From Chloroflexota bacterium (GTDB lineage Bacteria > Chloroflexota > Dehalococcoidia > DSTF01 > RBG-16-68-14), in contig JACZYW010000005.1 in the NCBI GenBank assembly GCA_022570885.1, positions 1 to 33,650 on the forward strand: DNA of 33,650 nucleotides, in the 5' to 3' direction. Shown piece by piece: positions 1 through 9,438 of the stretch (its first letter is position 1; each line of letters begins with the position of its first letter). A program made the position numbers and the translations under genes. The notes beneath the pieces are model-generated. The model was not told the origin of the DNA, ran no database searches, and saw only the letters and a list, made by a program, of their open reading frames with translations.

Positions 1-146
1 CGGTCAATCACAAGCCCCAGCGCGCGTGGCGGGGAAGATAGGCTTGCTTCCCATCGCACCGATTACTGTGCGAAAAGCCGGATATTAACGGAACAGTTTA
101 AATCATTCACCGCTGCCTGGCACTGCACCGCACGGGAAATTCAGGC

Positions 147-608
147 TTATGGCTTCACCGGTTCGACGATAAGAGTCACGCCGTCGGCGTCGGTAACCGT
201 CACCCGGGCGCCCTTGGCCGCATCGGGTCCTTGCACCCGCCACAGGGTATCGCCGATGCGTATCTTGCCCCGGCCATTCTCGAGCGGTTCGGCCATCACA
301 TAGGTCTTGCCGATATGCTGATGCGCACGCCGGTGCAGCAGGGGCCTCTCGCCCGGCGCCTCCGCGCCGGCAGGAAAGAATTTTCGCGCCAGCGCCACCA
401 CCGCCAGAGACAACAGCGCGAACTGTACCGCCTGCCATTGCCAGGCGATGTCGGTCAACAGCGCCACCGCGCCCACGGCCGCCGCGGCAAGCCCGAACCA
501 GACCAGAAAGACGCCCGGCGCGGCAAGTTCCAGAACAAGCAGCAGCGCCGCCAGAATGAGCCAGTTCCAGGCGCCCAGGCCGACGACTATCGAGGAGATA
601 TTTTCCAT
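147..608 (-). CDS. NfeD family membrane protein
   Basis: 153-aa ORF with N-terminal TM helices (WLILAALLLVLELAAPGVFLVWFGLAA) and C-terminal OB-fold-like domain (IGKTYVMAEPLENGRGKIRIGDTLWRVQGPD), typical of proteobacterial NfeD. Confidence 0.85.
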   Translation of the reverse strand: MENISSIVVGLGAWNWLILAALLLVLELAAPGVFLVWFGLAAAAVGAVALLTDIAWQWQAVQFALLSLAVVALARKFFPAGAEAPGERPLLHRRAHQHIGKTYVMAEPLENGRGKIRIGDTLWRVQGPDAAKGARVTVTDADGVTLIVEPVKP

Positions 609-637
609 GGCGATCGAACCTTACGCTTGCTCTATGT

Positions 638-1837
638 TCATGTCCTGGGGACCGAACCGCGCGCGCGCTCTGTCCCGCCGCCGCCACCGCTGTCCCCGCC
701 TATCGTAGTCGCGTTGTCGGTACGCGCTAGGTTGCAAACCCACAATTCAAACTGGACGCAGACGCCCACCGCTTCGACGGTGTGATCACAATCTTGAGAA
801 TTCGACGAGCGGCCATAGAAACATACGGAGCCACCCAACATCGTGCCGGTCTTGATACTATTCACGTCTCTAATGGTTGACGAGGTGGCATAGAACTCGG
901 CAAGCTCTGTATGGGACGTGGTGTGATACTCAACGTCTCCGAGGTCACCCCATTCTTGGTCTCTAAAGATCATGGAATACGGGGTAACCCCGGGCTGCTC
1001 GAACTGGTTGAGTCCACCGCAGTGGCCGGCAGTGATGATACCGTCGCCATTCGGGCCGCTAACGGACCAGCCGCTTGTGCACTCCCTGACCCCATCATCG
1101 CGAAGCCAGTTTCCGCTCCGGCTATGGTTGTTCGTGATGATCGGGCCAGAGCCTGTGATCACGGTCAGTTCGAGGTCGCTCGCATCTACCGTAGCGGCTC
1201 TGCCTTGCAACTCCCGGTCAGCCCGTACGCGATCCTGCACCGCCCCGAGGATGTCTAACTTACTCGGCTGCGTTGTCCCCTCAGGGAGCCGAAGTTCGAT
1301 GCGGATCACCCTGTCGATGGGGTCGAAAAACGTAACGAAATTCCGGTATCCTTGGCCTACCAGCGCCTCGGCTACCAACTCGGTGCGGCGCGCATGATCT
1401 GCCATCGAGATCATGCCCCCTCCAGCGAGGACGACGTTGTTTGCATCTAGAAGACCTTGCCCCTTGAGTTCTGAGCTGACCTCTGAAGGTACTTCCCCGG
1501 TAAACTGGATGTGGCCTCTCGTGTTAGGGACCGGCTCCACCCAAACAACCGAAATCTGATCCGGAAAGCGGATGATAAGTTCGTCCGCATACTTCGCGAA
1601 GGCTTGTTGGAACGCTATGGCGTCCTCAACACTCTCCACTGGAAGGCCTGTCTCACTCGCGAGAATGGCTGTATCGGCTGCCTGTGCAGCACTCTCGTCT
1701 TGACGCACCACATCGGGCTCAATCTGACGACCGAATGCCGTGGTTACAAATAACAAACTCACGATGAATAAGACTGCAACTGATAAATTCCTAATCTTCG
1801 TATCCGTTTCCCTCCATTTCTGGCAGCATTGAGGCAA
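638..1837 (-). pseudogene. Secreted chymotrypsin/streptogrisin-like S1 serine protease, truncated just after the GDSGG motif
   Basis: Signal-like N terminus, TAGHC (His), GDLGDVEYH (Asp) and GGDSGG (Ser) motifs. The reading frame then runs into low-complexity GGGTERARGSVPRT and stops, without the expected C-terminal strands. Confidence 0.7.
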
Positions 1838-1990
1838 ATTTTTGCTACCACGAGGCGATCATAATCTCGCATGTCACATTAGTCAAGTCCTTGGTCATTC
1901 CTCGGTGGCCGACAGAGCATGAAGAGGCCGGCGGCGGCCTCCTCGATTTCTGCCTTGTCGCTACTTCCGCCGCCGCATCCGATTCGGCGA

Positions 1991-2125
1991 TCAGCTGACC
2001 GCGCATGTGACGGACAGCACCGGCGGGAGGTCGCTTGGAAGGCGCTGCCAGTGATCGCCGCCGTCCGCGCTGGCGAAGACTTGGCCGTTGCTTGTGACGA
2101 CCAGTAGCTGCACTTTTGTAGACAT
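1991..2125 (-). CDS. 44-aa mini-protein with one Asp-box (BNR) repeat, or fragment of a BNR-repeat protein
   Basis: ATG...TGA ORF MSTKVQLLVVTSNGQVFASADGGDHWQRLPSDLPPVLSVTCAVS; GAGGAG upstream; SADGGDHW fits the Asp-box S-x-D-x-G-x-x-W. Below the ORF-track size cut-off. Confidence 0.5.
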   Translation of the reverse strand: MSTKVQLLVVTSNGQVFASADGGDHWQRLPSDLPPVLSVTCAVS

Positions 2126-2139
2126 CGGCGAACTCCTCG

Positions 2140-3573
2140 CTAGTCTAGCCCCTCTTGTTGGCGCCAGTAGTCGATGGCGCGACGGAGGGCGGCGGCGGCT
2201 CGCTCGAACGAGGCGAAGGCGGCCAGCCCCCGCTCGCCGACGCGGGCGCGGGCCTGCGAGGCCACATCCTCTAGGTGCCCGGGGTGAAGGACGGTGACGA
2301 ACGGCTTCGCGGAGCGCTCGCGATGGGCCTGCAGCAGGTCGAGCAGGCTGTCCAGGCTCGCCGGGTCGGCTTGCCAGCGGCGGGCCATGAAGCCGGAGGC
2401 GAGCTCGATGGCGATGGCGTCCACGTGCTCGTCTTCGTCCAGGATCTGGAGCAATCGCTCTAGGTGCTGCGGCTGGCCGCCGAAGCCGATCGTGCCGCCC
2501 ATATCGAGGGGATTGCGATAGCTGCCCCCGATGATGTTGAAGAAGCTGGCCAATTTCTCGTAGCTGGCCGCGGTCAGCAGCGGCACCTCCAGCCCCGCCC
2601 GCACGAAGGCATCGGTGATCACGACCGATTGGCCGCCGGTCATCGCCATCAGCCCCATGCCGCGTCCCGTGCCCGGCTTGCAGAAGAGCAGCGCCTTCAG
2701 CACATCGATGAGGTCGTCCATGCTCTCCGCGGTGATGGCGCCGGCCTGCTTGACGACGGCGTTCCAGACGGCGTTCGGCGTCGCCAGCGCGGCGGTGTGG
2801 GAGGCGATAGCGCGGGCGCCGGCTTCGGTGACGCCGCCCTTCCAGACGACGACGGGCTTCGCTTTGCTGGCCCGGCGCAGCGACTCGAAGAAGCGGCGGC
2901 CGTCCTTCACGCCTTCCGCGTAGATGGCGATGACCTGTGTCTCAGGATCAGCCGCTAGATAGTCGAGGTAATCTGGGATGTCCAGCACCTCGGCGTTGCC
3001 GATGCTGATCGAGGTGCTGACGCGTATGCCCTGAGCTGCGCCGTTAAGGCCGAAGTTGATCGCATGGGTGCCGGACTGGGAGATGAGGCCGACAGGCCCG
3101 GCTTCGCCCGTCGGCTGCTCGGCCGATTGGCGCACGCCCAGCCTCGGGTTGTAGAGGCCCATGCAGTTGGGCCCGATGAGCGGCAGTCCGGCCTCCCGGG
3201 CGATGCGGCCGATCTCCGCCTGGAGCTCTGCCCCTTCGGCTTCGCCCGTCTCGGCAAAGCCCGAGGTGAAGAGGGCGACGGCGCCTACTCCCTTCGCCGC
3301 GCAATCGGCGATGATGCGCGGGGCGATGGTGCGCGGTACCGAGCAGACAGCGTAGTCGATCTCGTCGGGTATCTCCGCCAGCGAGGGGAAGTTGGGGACG
3401 CCCAGCTCCTCGATGCCGGGGATCTCGTCCGGGTCGATCTGTACGGAGTAGAGCTTGCCCGTGAAGGTGCTCATGCTGCGCAGCCAGAGGTAGCCCATGG
3501 CCCGCTTGTCGCCAATCACGGCGACGGTACGCGGCCGGAAGGCGCGTGCCAGCTTGCTCTGAAGATCAGGCAC
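2140..3573 (-). CDS. Acyl/acetyl-CoA synthetase (NDP-forming), alpha subunit (CoA-binding and succinyl-CoA ligase-like domains)
   Basis: FRPRTVAVIGDKRAMGY CoA-binding start, LIGPNCMGLYNP, GPVGLISQSGTHA; adjacent to ATP-grasp subunit. Confidence 0.88.
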   Translation of the reverse strand: MPDLQSKLARAFRPRTVAVIGDKRAMGYLWLRSMSTFTGKLYSVQIDPDEIPGIEELGVPNFPSLAEIPDEIDYAVCSVPRTIAPRIIADCAAKGVGAVALFTSGFAETGEAEGAELQAEIGRIAREAGLPLIGPNCMGLYNPRLGVRQSAEQPTGEAGPVGLISQSGTHAINFGLNGAAQGIRVSTSISIGNAEVLDIPDYLDYLAADPETQVIAIYAEGVKDGRRFFESLRRASKAKPVVVWKGGVTEAGARAIASHTAALATPNAVWNAVVKQAGAITAESMDDLIDVLKALLFCKPGTGRGMGLMAMTGGQSVVITDAFVRAGLEVPLLTAASYEKLASFFNIIGGSYRNPLDMGGTIGFGGQPQHLERLLQILDEDEHVDAIAIELASGFMARRWQADPASLDSLLDLLQAHRERSAKPFVTVLHPGHLEDVASQARARVGERGLAAFASFERAAAALRRAIDYWRQQEGLD

Positions 3574-3585
3574 GGCGCCGCTCGT

Positions 3586-4290
3586 TCATGCTGTCGGCGC
3601 CGCGAGGACGATGCGGGCGTCGACGGCGACGGCGCTGTTCGGATAGGCGAAGACGGGGTTCAGGTCTAACTCCGTCACTTCCGCATGCTCCTCGATGAAC
3701 GCGGAGAGCTTGAGCAGGAGCGCTTCCAACGCCTCCAGGTCCGCAGGCTCCTGGCCGCGGTATCCCTGGAGGATGGGGAAGCCCTGGATGTCTCGCATCA
3801 TCTGGCGGGCGTCGCGAGCGGTGATCGGCACCACCCGGAAGGCGACGTCTTTGAGCACCTCTACCAATACGCCCCCCAAGCCGAACATCAGCACCGGCCC
3901 GAACTGGGCGTCCATGGTCATGCCCACGATCACCTCGATGCCCGGCTCCGCCATGCGCTGCACTGAGACGCCCTCGATCGGCGCGTCGGGCGCGGCACGC
4001 TTGGCCGCCGCCACGATCGCGTCGAAGGCAGCGGTCACCTCCTCGGCCGTGCCCAAGTTGAGCTGCACGCCGCCCACATCCGACTTGTGGGTGATCTGTG
4101 GCGAGACGATCTTCAGCGCCACAGGGTAGCCGAACTCCTTGGCCAGGGCGACAGCCTCGTCCCGCTCCTTGGCCAGCCGCGCTTCGACGACAGCGATACC
4201 GGCCTCGGCGAGCAGCTGCTTCGCCTCGACTTCGGAAAGGACGGTGCGTCCCTGCTGGCGCGCCCGGTCGATGATGCCAGCGTTCGTCAT
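3586..4290 (-). CDS. Acyl/acetyl-CoA synthetase (NDP-forming), beta subunit (ATP-grasp)
   Basis: VLSEVEAKQLLAEAGI, YPVALKIVSPQITHKSDVGGVQLNL, FGPVLMFGLGGVLVEVLKDVAFRVVPI; ATP-grasp beta-subunit motifs. Confidence 0.88.
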   Translation of the reverse strand: MTNAGIIDRARQQGRTVLSEVEAKQLLAEAGIAVVEARLAKERDEAVALAKEFGYPVALKIVSPQITHKSDVGGVQLNLGTAEEVTAAFDAIVAAAKRAAPDAPIEGVSVQRMAEPGIEVIVGMTMDAQFGPVLMFGLGGVLVEVLKDVAFRVVPITARDARQMMRDIQGFPILQGYRGQEPADLEALEALLLKLSAFIEEHAEVTELDLNPVFAYPNSAVAVDARIVLAAPTA

Positions 4291-4416
4291 AACAGCGCTG
4301 CTCTCATGGGTTGCATAAGCGCCCGCATCTTATCGAGAAGGGCAGGCGGGGTCAATGAGAGCGGAGGGGGCGGGCGAGGGTTGCGATCTACTACTGCCGG
4401 TGTATACTAGATGCGA

Positions 4417-4532
<116 letters not shown>

Positions 4533-4533
4533 A

Positions 4534-4899
4534 ATGAATGCCAACGTCTACCTCGCACTAGGTGTGGGTATCGGCGCGGGCATTGGGACAGCGATCGGCG
4601 CAGCTACTGGCGCGATGGCCATCTGGCTACCAGTCAGCATAGGTGTGGGCGTAGCGGTCGGCGTGGCGTTGGGCCGCGCAGTAATAGCCTTGTCCTCGCG
4701 CTACACTCCGTCCACCACAGCAGGAGGTGGCGAGCATGACACCACGCACAGCAGCGCTCGCAGGCGTCGCTATCGCGATCATCTTCGCCGCATGCGGAGG
4801 CGATGGCGAGCAGGCTGCGAGCCTCGCCTGCACGGCACCCTCCGACTCGCCCGCTCCCTCTTCATGACGCGCCGACGATCGCGTTCTACTCAACCATAG
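4534..4899 (+). CDS. Small Gly/Ala-rich membrane protein (glycine-zipper-like)
   Basis: MNANVYLALGVGIGAGIGTAIGAATGAMAIWLPVSIGVGVAVGVALGRAV, starting immediately after att copy 1; the distal part of the ORF overlaps the next gene and may not be authentic. Confidence 0.35.
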   Translation: MNANVYLALGVGIGAGIGTAIGAATGAMAIWLPVSIGVGVAVGVALGRAVIALSSRYTPSTTAGGGEHDTTHSSARRRRYRDHLRRMRRRWRAGCEPRLHGTLRLARSLFMTRRRSRSTQP

Positions 4900-5213
4900 A
4901 GGGCCAATCGGACATATTCGTCATCAACGCCGACGGTTCTGGCGAATCCAACCTGACCAGCAACCCAGACGGCGGCGACTTTGGCCTCGACTGGTCGCCC
5001 GATGGTTCGTGCATCGTCTTCACGTCCGATCGAGACGGTGACCGAGAGATATACGTCATGAACGCCGACGGGTCCGCACAGACTCGCCTGACCGACCGCG
5101 CGGGCGACGACGGCTTCCCACGCTGGTCACCCGACGGAACAAAGATTCTCTTTCGCTTTGGCAGGCCAGCATTTGACGTCTTCGTGATGAACGCAGACGG
5201 GTCCGGTCAGATT
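4737..5213 (+). pseudogene. PD40/TolB-like beta-propeller lipoprotein, frameshifted
   Basis: Lipoprotein start MTPRTAALAGVAIAIIFAACGGDGEQ stops at about 4860; propeller repeats (DIFVINADGSG...LDWSPDGS...EIYVMNADGSAQTRLTD) continue in another frame. Confidence 0.65.
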
Positions 5214-5910
5214 ATTGCGCTGCTCTTGGTCGCATGTGGCCTGTTCGAGCCATGGCGGTGACGACGGTGCGGAGTTGCCAGATACCTCGGTCGTCGCGGC
5301 CGTCGACCGGGTGTACAAGTTCGACGCCGCTGGCTCGCTGCCCCTAGCAGATCGGTCGGAACTACCGGTTGATCCTGGAGCCGTAACCGCCCGGTGGTAC
5401 ACGTTCAGGGGATGGTATGTCGCAGTATTCGAGGACCTAGACCTCGAGGCATTAGGTCCCCTGTGCCTGGGCACTTCCGTCTTCAATCCGACCGCAAACC
5501 AGCTCGAGCACGCGTTCACCTCGCCCACGGCTGAGGGAGCGTGCGACGACGCCGGAACAGGGGTGGCCGTGCCGCTCGCCCGCGGTAATACCGGCGTGCG
5601 CGCATGTGGCGGTCTCGTCTCGTACGTGACCAATATCCCCGCGGATCTCGATGGCGTGCTCTTCGCGACGCTCACCGTGTTCCCGGGCGACGGCACAGGG
5701 GTCGCGATCATGGGCCGAGTCGAGTCGACGATAGGACCGCTTGGTGAGATCGACGCAGCGAAGCTGCGCTGTGGCCCAGCGATGCGCCCACCGACCCCGG
5801 AGCCTACCGTGGCACCGACGCCGGCTCCCGCGAGCTCGGGCAACGTTGCCACAGCCGAGAGGGTGCCGCCCCCATCGCCACGCGAACCGGAGAACTGCGT
5901 CCCCCCCTGA
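5195..5910 (+). pseudogene. Secreted/lipoprotein of unknown function; N terminus fused in frame to the PD40 fragment and then frameshifted
   Basis: Lipobox-like LLLVACGLFEP runs in the PD40 frame, while the body (GDDGAELPDTSVVAAVDRVYKFDAAGSLPL...) is in another frame. Confidence 0.45.
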
Positions 5911-5935
5911 AACGGATGAGCTGCACGCGGTTCTA

Positions 5936-6534
5936 ATGACCGATGCTAGCCCATATTTCGTCCACCACCCGACACCTGACAACCCGGCCGCTCCAACCGT
6001 GATTTTTCTTCCCGGAGTAGGCGCGGAAGCGCGGAACGGATATGGGAGACCATTTTCGCTGATCAACCCGCCACCGAAGCGTTTCGCGTGGTGATTCCGT
6101 ACTCGTTCGACGCAGACTTCATCGACGAGGCAAACAGAACGTTTGAAATCCTCAACGAAGTCCTCTGGTGTTTCGGCGGCGATCCGGCCAAGGTCCACCT
6201 TGCCGGCACGTCGAACGGTGGGCTCGCGCCCTTTGCGCTGATGGTGTCGCGCCCGGAGCATTTTGCCACCTTGCTCGGTGCGCCGGGGGCCTTTCCCGTA
6301 CAGGATCCAGCGGACGTGGATCCAACGGTGTGGGCCGAGGCCCTCGCCAGCCGTGCGGTCTTTAACGGCGTTGCCGCCCACGACGAAGAATGGAAGCCCG
6401 AGGTTGTCGCGACGCACAATGCGCTGGCGGCGGCGGGCGTCGAATCGGTCTTCGTTGAGTTCGCTGGCCAGGGCCACGTTCTCACCGCTGCCCTTGACGA
6501 GAGCGTCTTCTTTGACTTTTGGGCCAAGCACTGA
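5936..6534 (+). pseudogene. Alpha/beta hydrolase (esterase/PHB-depolymerase-like), one frameshift at about 6035-6045
   Basis: PTVIFLPGVGAEARNGYG in frame 1, then WETIFADQPATEAFRVVIPYSFDADF...HLAGTSNGGLAPFAL in another frame; G-x-S-x-G nucleophile elbow, GHV near the C terminus. Confidence 0.6.
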
Positions 6535-6535
6535 G

Positions 6536-6737
6536 TGCTTGTGCGAGGGGAGCGCGAAATCTTGCAGGCCTTGCCGCCGGCGCAACCAACAACGAGATCG
6601 CTTCCGCTCTATTCATTTCCCAGAACACGGTCAGCTATCACATGAAGAACATCCTCGGTAAGCTCCACCTCCGGAATCGGGCGCAGGCCGTCGCCTACGC
6701 TATCCGTTCCGGCCTGGTTAAGCCGTCAACCCAATAG
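6536..6737 (+). pseudogene. C-terminal LuxR/NarL-type HTH fragment of a response regulator
   Basis: GEREILQAL (one frame) then AAGATNNEIASALFISQNTVSYHMKNILGKLHLRNRAQAVAYAIRSGLV; closely similar to the C terminus of the intact NarL-type regulator at 15929-16588; no receiver domain. Confidence 0.7.
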
Positions 6738-6780
6738 GTCCAACATCCCACCAATCTAGGTAGGCGGCTCACCCCTTACA

Positions 6781-6816
6781 GGGGTAGTCTCGCCCTGAGC
6801 GAGACTACCCCTTTTT
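6781..6816 (+). terminator. Rho-independent terminator
   Basis: Perfect 13-bp stem GGGGTAGTCTCGC / GCGAGACTACCCC, 5-nt loop, followed by TTTTT. Confidence 0.9.
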
Positions 6817-6916
6817 CTTGGCCCCGCCCCTAAAGATCAGCGTTGTGCCGCGGACGGTACCCCACGCATAATTCCCTCAGGAGACTTTGTTCGCGGTTTC
6901 ACAAGAGGGATCAAGG

Positions 6917-7288
6917 ATGGGAGCTCTCCGCATCGCCGTGGTGTTTTCTGAATCGCTCATGCTCGAAGGCTTGGCCGCCTTTCTCCGGGAAATGCAGGAC
7001 ATGGAGGTGACGAGTTTGGACCCTTCCCAACCTGATGCCGCCACTCGCCTCAGGCAATTGTGCCCGGAAGTGATCATCGTCGACGGCGAGGGCGTTGGTC
7101 AGTGGCCTGACCTTACCCTTCCCCAACTCCTGGTGGGCAATCCCGAAGCGAAGCTCATCGATGTGAACCGCCACATCAATCAGATAGCCGTCTACGAGCG
7201 GCACACGGTTCGCGTCGGCACAATCGATGACCTGCTGGCGACCTTTGGAACCCGTGATTCTGCTCGAGAAGGGGAGGTAGACGCATGA
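6917..7288 (+). CDS. Stand-alone response-regulator receiver-like protein
   Basis: LRIAVVFSESLMLEGLAAFLREM...CPEVIIVDGEG with Asp at the beta-3 position; no output domain. Confidence 0.5.
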   Translation: MGALRIAVVFSESLMLEGLAAFLREMQDMEVTSLDPSQPDAATRLRQLCPEVIIVDGEGVGQWPDLTLPQLLVGNPEAKLIDVNRHINQIAVYERHTVRVGTIDDLLATFGTRDSAREGEVDA

Positions 7289-7342
7289 ATGGAACCTCGT
7301 GAATCGGAAGTATCCAACCGCTAGCAAGAAAGGAGCGTACAC

Positions 7343-8827
7343 ATGACGCCTATCAAGGCACTGAAAATGATCGGACTGGTGGCAGTTGTGGTGTCAATCA
7401 CACTCTTCGCCTTCGCCTGCGGCGGTGGCGACGACGACAATGGCGATTCCTCGGGGGACGCGGGCGTTCCCGACGCCGACATCCAGACCATCATTCAGGT
7501 GGGAGAGTTGCAGCCAGCCCCAGCCGGCGCCGAGCCGAGCGGCTGGGAGACGGAGTGGTCGCAGCTCCTCGGGATAAACCTGATCGCGCAGCTTGACTCC
7601 AGTGGACCCGACGCATGGGACCCCGGAGAACATCCCCTCGTCTACGTTAGCGCGGAGGGACCAGGATACGGATCAGCCGCGTTCGGCGGCGAGTTCCTCA
7701 GCAGCAGACAGATAGGCCCTGGCGTCGCGATCATCGACGCAAACACCCACGAGGCGGTTGCCACGACGCAGTACCTGGTCGATGGGGTTGACACGTACGC
7801 CGAGAACCACGGCATCGCGGTTTCAGCGGACGGGAAGTGGATCTACACGCAGGGGGTCAACCTCGAATCTGACCTGCGCGGCAACGCTGTGCTGCACATC
7901 ATCAATGCCCGCACCCTGAAGATCGACAAGATCATCCGGAGTCGGGTCCACCACGTGAAGGTGATCCACAACTCCTTCACGGGCAAGGATCTCGTGCTCG
8001 TGGAGGGCTGGGGCACATTCTTCGCAATGGATCCCTCGGATGACAATCGCATCGTCGGCGCCGTGGATCCAGCGGACCTTCAAGGGTCCGGTTACCTCGC
8101 CTTCAGCGACCCGAGCGGCCAGTGGCTTTTCATCAGTGTTCGAACGGGCTTCCGGGAGTCAGATGGTGGCATCGCGGTGGTGAGTTTGGACGACTGGAAA
8201 GTTAAGGCCCGGATCAACACGCAAGACGGCAGCCCCATCTGGATCGCTTTCGAGGCTGATGGCGATACGGCGTACGTCAGCGACGGCCATGAAAGCAAGA
8301 TCGCGAAGATCGACATCAGCGCGGAGGACCCCTCGGAGTGGCGTGTCGTTGGCATGGCCAACGCCGGGGCGATCGGACCGTACGGCCTCACGTTCAACTG
8401 GGATGACACGATGATCTTCGCCATGGGCAAGGGTGAGGCAAGTCACAACCAGGGCAAGACCGTGGGATTCACCAGCCCGGATCTGTTCGTTGAGCCCGAC
8501 CAGTATCGAGGCTGGGGAACGGTCCTCGGGCAGATCGTCTCCAACTGTCTGCGCCAGGACCATGCCATTGTCCATCCGGACCCCGATCTGAACGAGATGT
8601 GGATCAGCTGCAACAGCAGCTTTGACAACGTCATCGTGGACATGGGCACCCAGACAGTGATAGCGACCGTTCCACAGCCGAACGGCGGGAGCTCGCACAA
8701 CGGCTCCTTTGTGCGATACACGCCAGACTGGGCAGGCGAGCTGCTGTCAGACCAGAACGGCATGCATGGTAGCGCACTTGACGTGAAGCTGGACATCATC
8801 GCAAAGGCGGTGAACTCAGGCCAGTAG
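7343..8827 (+). CDS. YVTN/YncE-like beta-propeller lipoprotein
   Basis: Lipobox FAFACGGGDDD; repeated propeller strands (GGIAVVSLDDWKVKARI, SPIWIAFEADGDTAYVSDGHESKIAKIDI); many His residues. Confidence 0.65.
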   Translation: MTPIKALKMIGLVAVVVSITLFAFACGGGDDDNGDSSGDAGVPDADIQTIIQVGELQPAPAGAEPSGWETEWSQLLGINLIAQLDSSGPDAWDPGEHPLVYVSAEGPGYGSAAFGGEFLSSRQIGPGVAIIDANTHEAVATTQYLVDGVDTYAENHGIAVSADGKWIYTQGVNLESDLRGNAVLHIINARTLKIDKIIRSRVHHVKVIHNSFTGKDLVLVEGWGTFFAMDPSDDNRIVGAVDPADLQGSGYLAFSDPSGQWLFISVRTGFRESDGGIAVVSLDDWKVKARINTQDGSPIWIAFEADGDTAYVSDGHESKIAKIDISAEDPSEWRVVGMANAGAIGPYGLTFNWDDTMIFAMGKGEASHNQGKTVGFTSPDLFVEPDQYRGWGTVLGQIVSNCLRQDHAIVHPDPDLNEMWISCNSSFDNVIVDMGTQTVIATVPQPNGGSSHNGSFVRYTPDWAGELLSDQNGMHGSALDVKLDIIAKAVNSGQ

Positions 8828-8833
8828 CAGCGC

Positions 8834-8877
8834 GGTGCAGTGCCCGACCGCGGTTAAATGCGGCCGGGCACTGCACC
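8834..8877 (+). promoter_or_regulatory. Large intercistronic stem-loop (17 of 18 bp paired, 8-nt loop)
   Basis: GGTGCAGTGCCCGACCGC / GCGGCCGGGCACTGCACC around GGTTAAAT, 6 nt after the propeller stop codon; no U-tract. Confidence 0.7.
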
Positions 8878-8908
8878 GGTGGAGAGACGATGTGAGAGGA
8901 GAACAGTG

Positions 8909-9418
8909 ATGGCAGGCACCCGCGCAGAAGGATCAGGCATCGCTCTTGTTGCAATACTCGTCGCAATCGTCGCTCTGGTCGCGGCGGCATGCGGCGGATC
9001 AACGTCTGGCGGTTCCGCCCCGGCACCGACATCGCCCGCAGCCGACACACCCATGAACGATTCTCCAACGGCGGCGGACCCGATGGACGGTCCTGCCTCG
9101 TCGAATCCTTCTAGGATAGAGATTGAGGCGAGGGACAATATTTTCAGCGTCCAGACGGCTCCAGGAGTTCCTGGAACGATCGAGGCCTCTGCCAACACAG
9201 ACTTCACAGTGAGATTGGTTAACGAAGGTGTTCTCCCACACAACATCGCCTTCTTCACGAAGGAAGGGGGCGCCCTCCTCGCCGAAGGTGCAAACGGCCC
9301 CATCCTCCTGGAAGGAGAGGCGAGGTCGATCACCTTCAAGACGCCTGCTGCCGGTACGTACTTCTTCCTGTGCACGGTGCATCCACTTGAGATGATCGGT
9401 GAGTTTGTCGTCAAATAG
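8909..9418 (+). CDS. Cupredoxin (plastocyanin-like) lipoprotein
   Basis: Lipobox VAAACGGS; type-1 copper ligand pattern VLPHNIAFF ... YFFLCTVHPLEMIGEFVV. Confidence 0.85.
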   Translation: MAGTRAEGSGIALVAILVAIVALVAAACGGSTSGGSAPAPTSPAADTPMNDSPTAADPMDGPASSNPSRIEIEARDNIFSVQTAPGVPGTIEASANTDFTVRLVNEGVLPHNIAFFTKEGGALLAEGANGPILLEGEARSITFKTPAAGTYFFLCTVHPLEMIGEFVVK

Positions 9419-9438
9419 CGCGCCCAGATGAATTCGAG

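Noticed and set aside
4858-4862. TGA ending the PD40 lipoprotein leader, considered as a second Sec codon
   Set aside because: The downstream propeller homology is in a different frame, so this is a frameshift and not a recoded stop.
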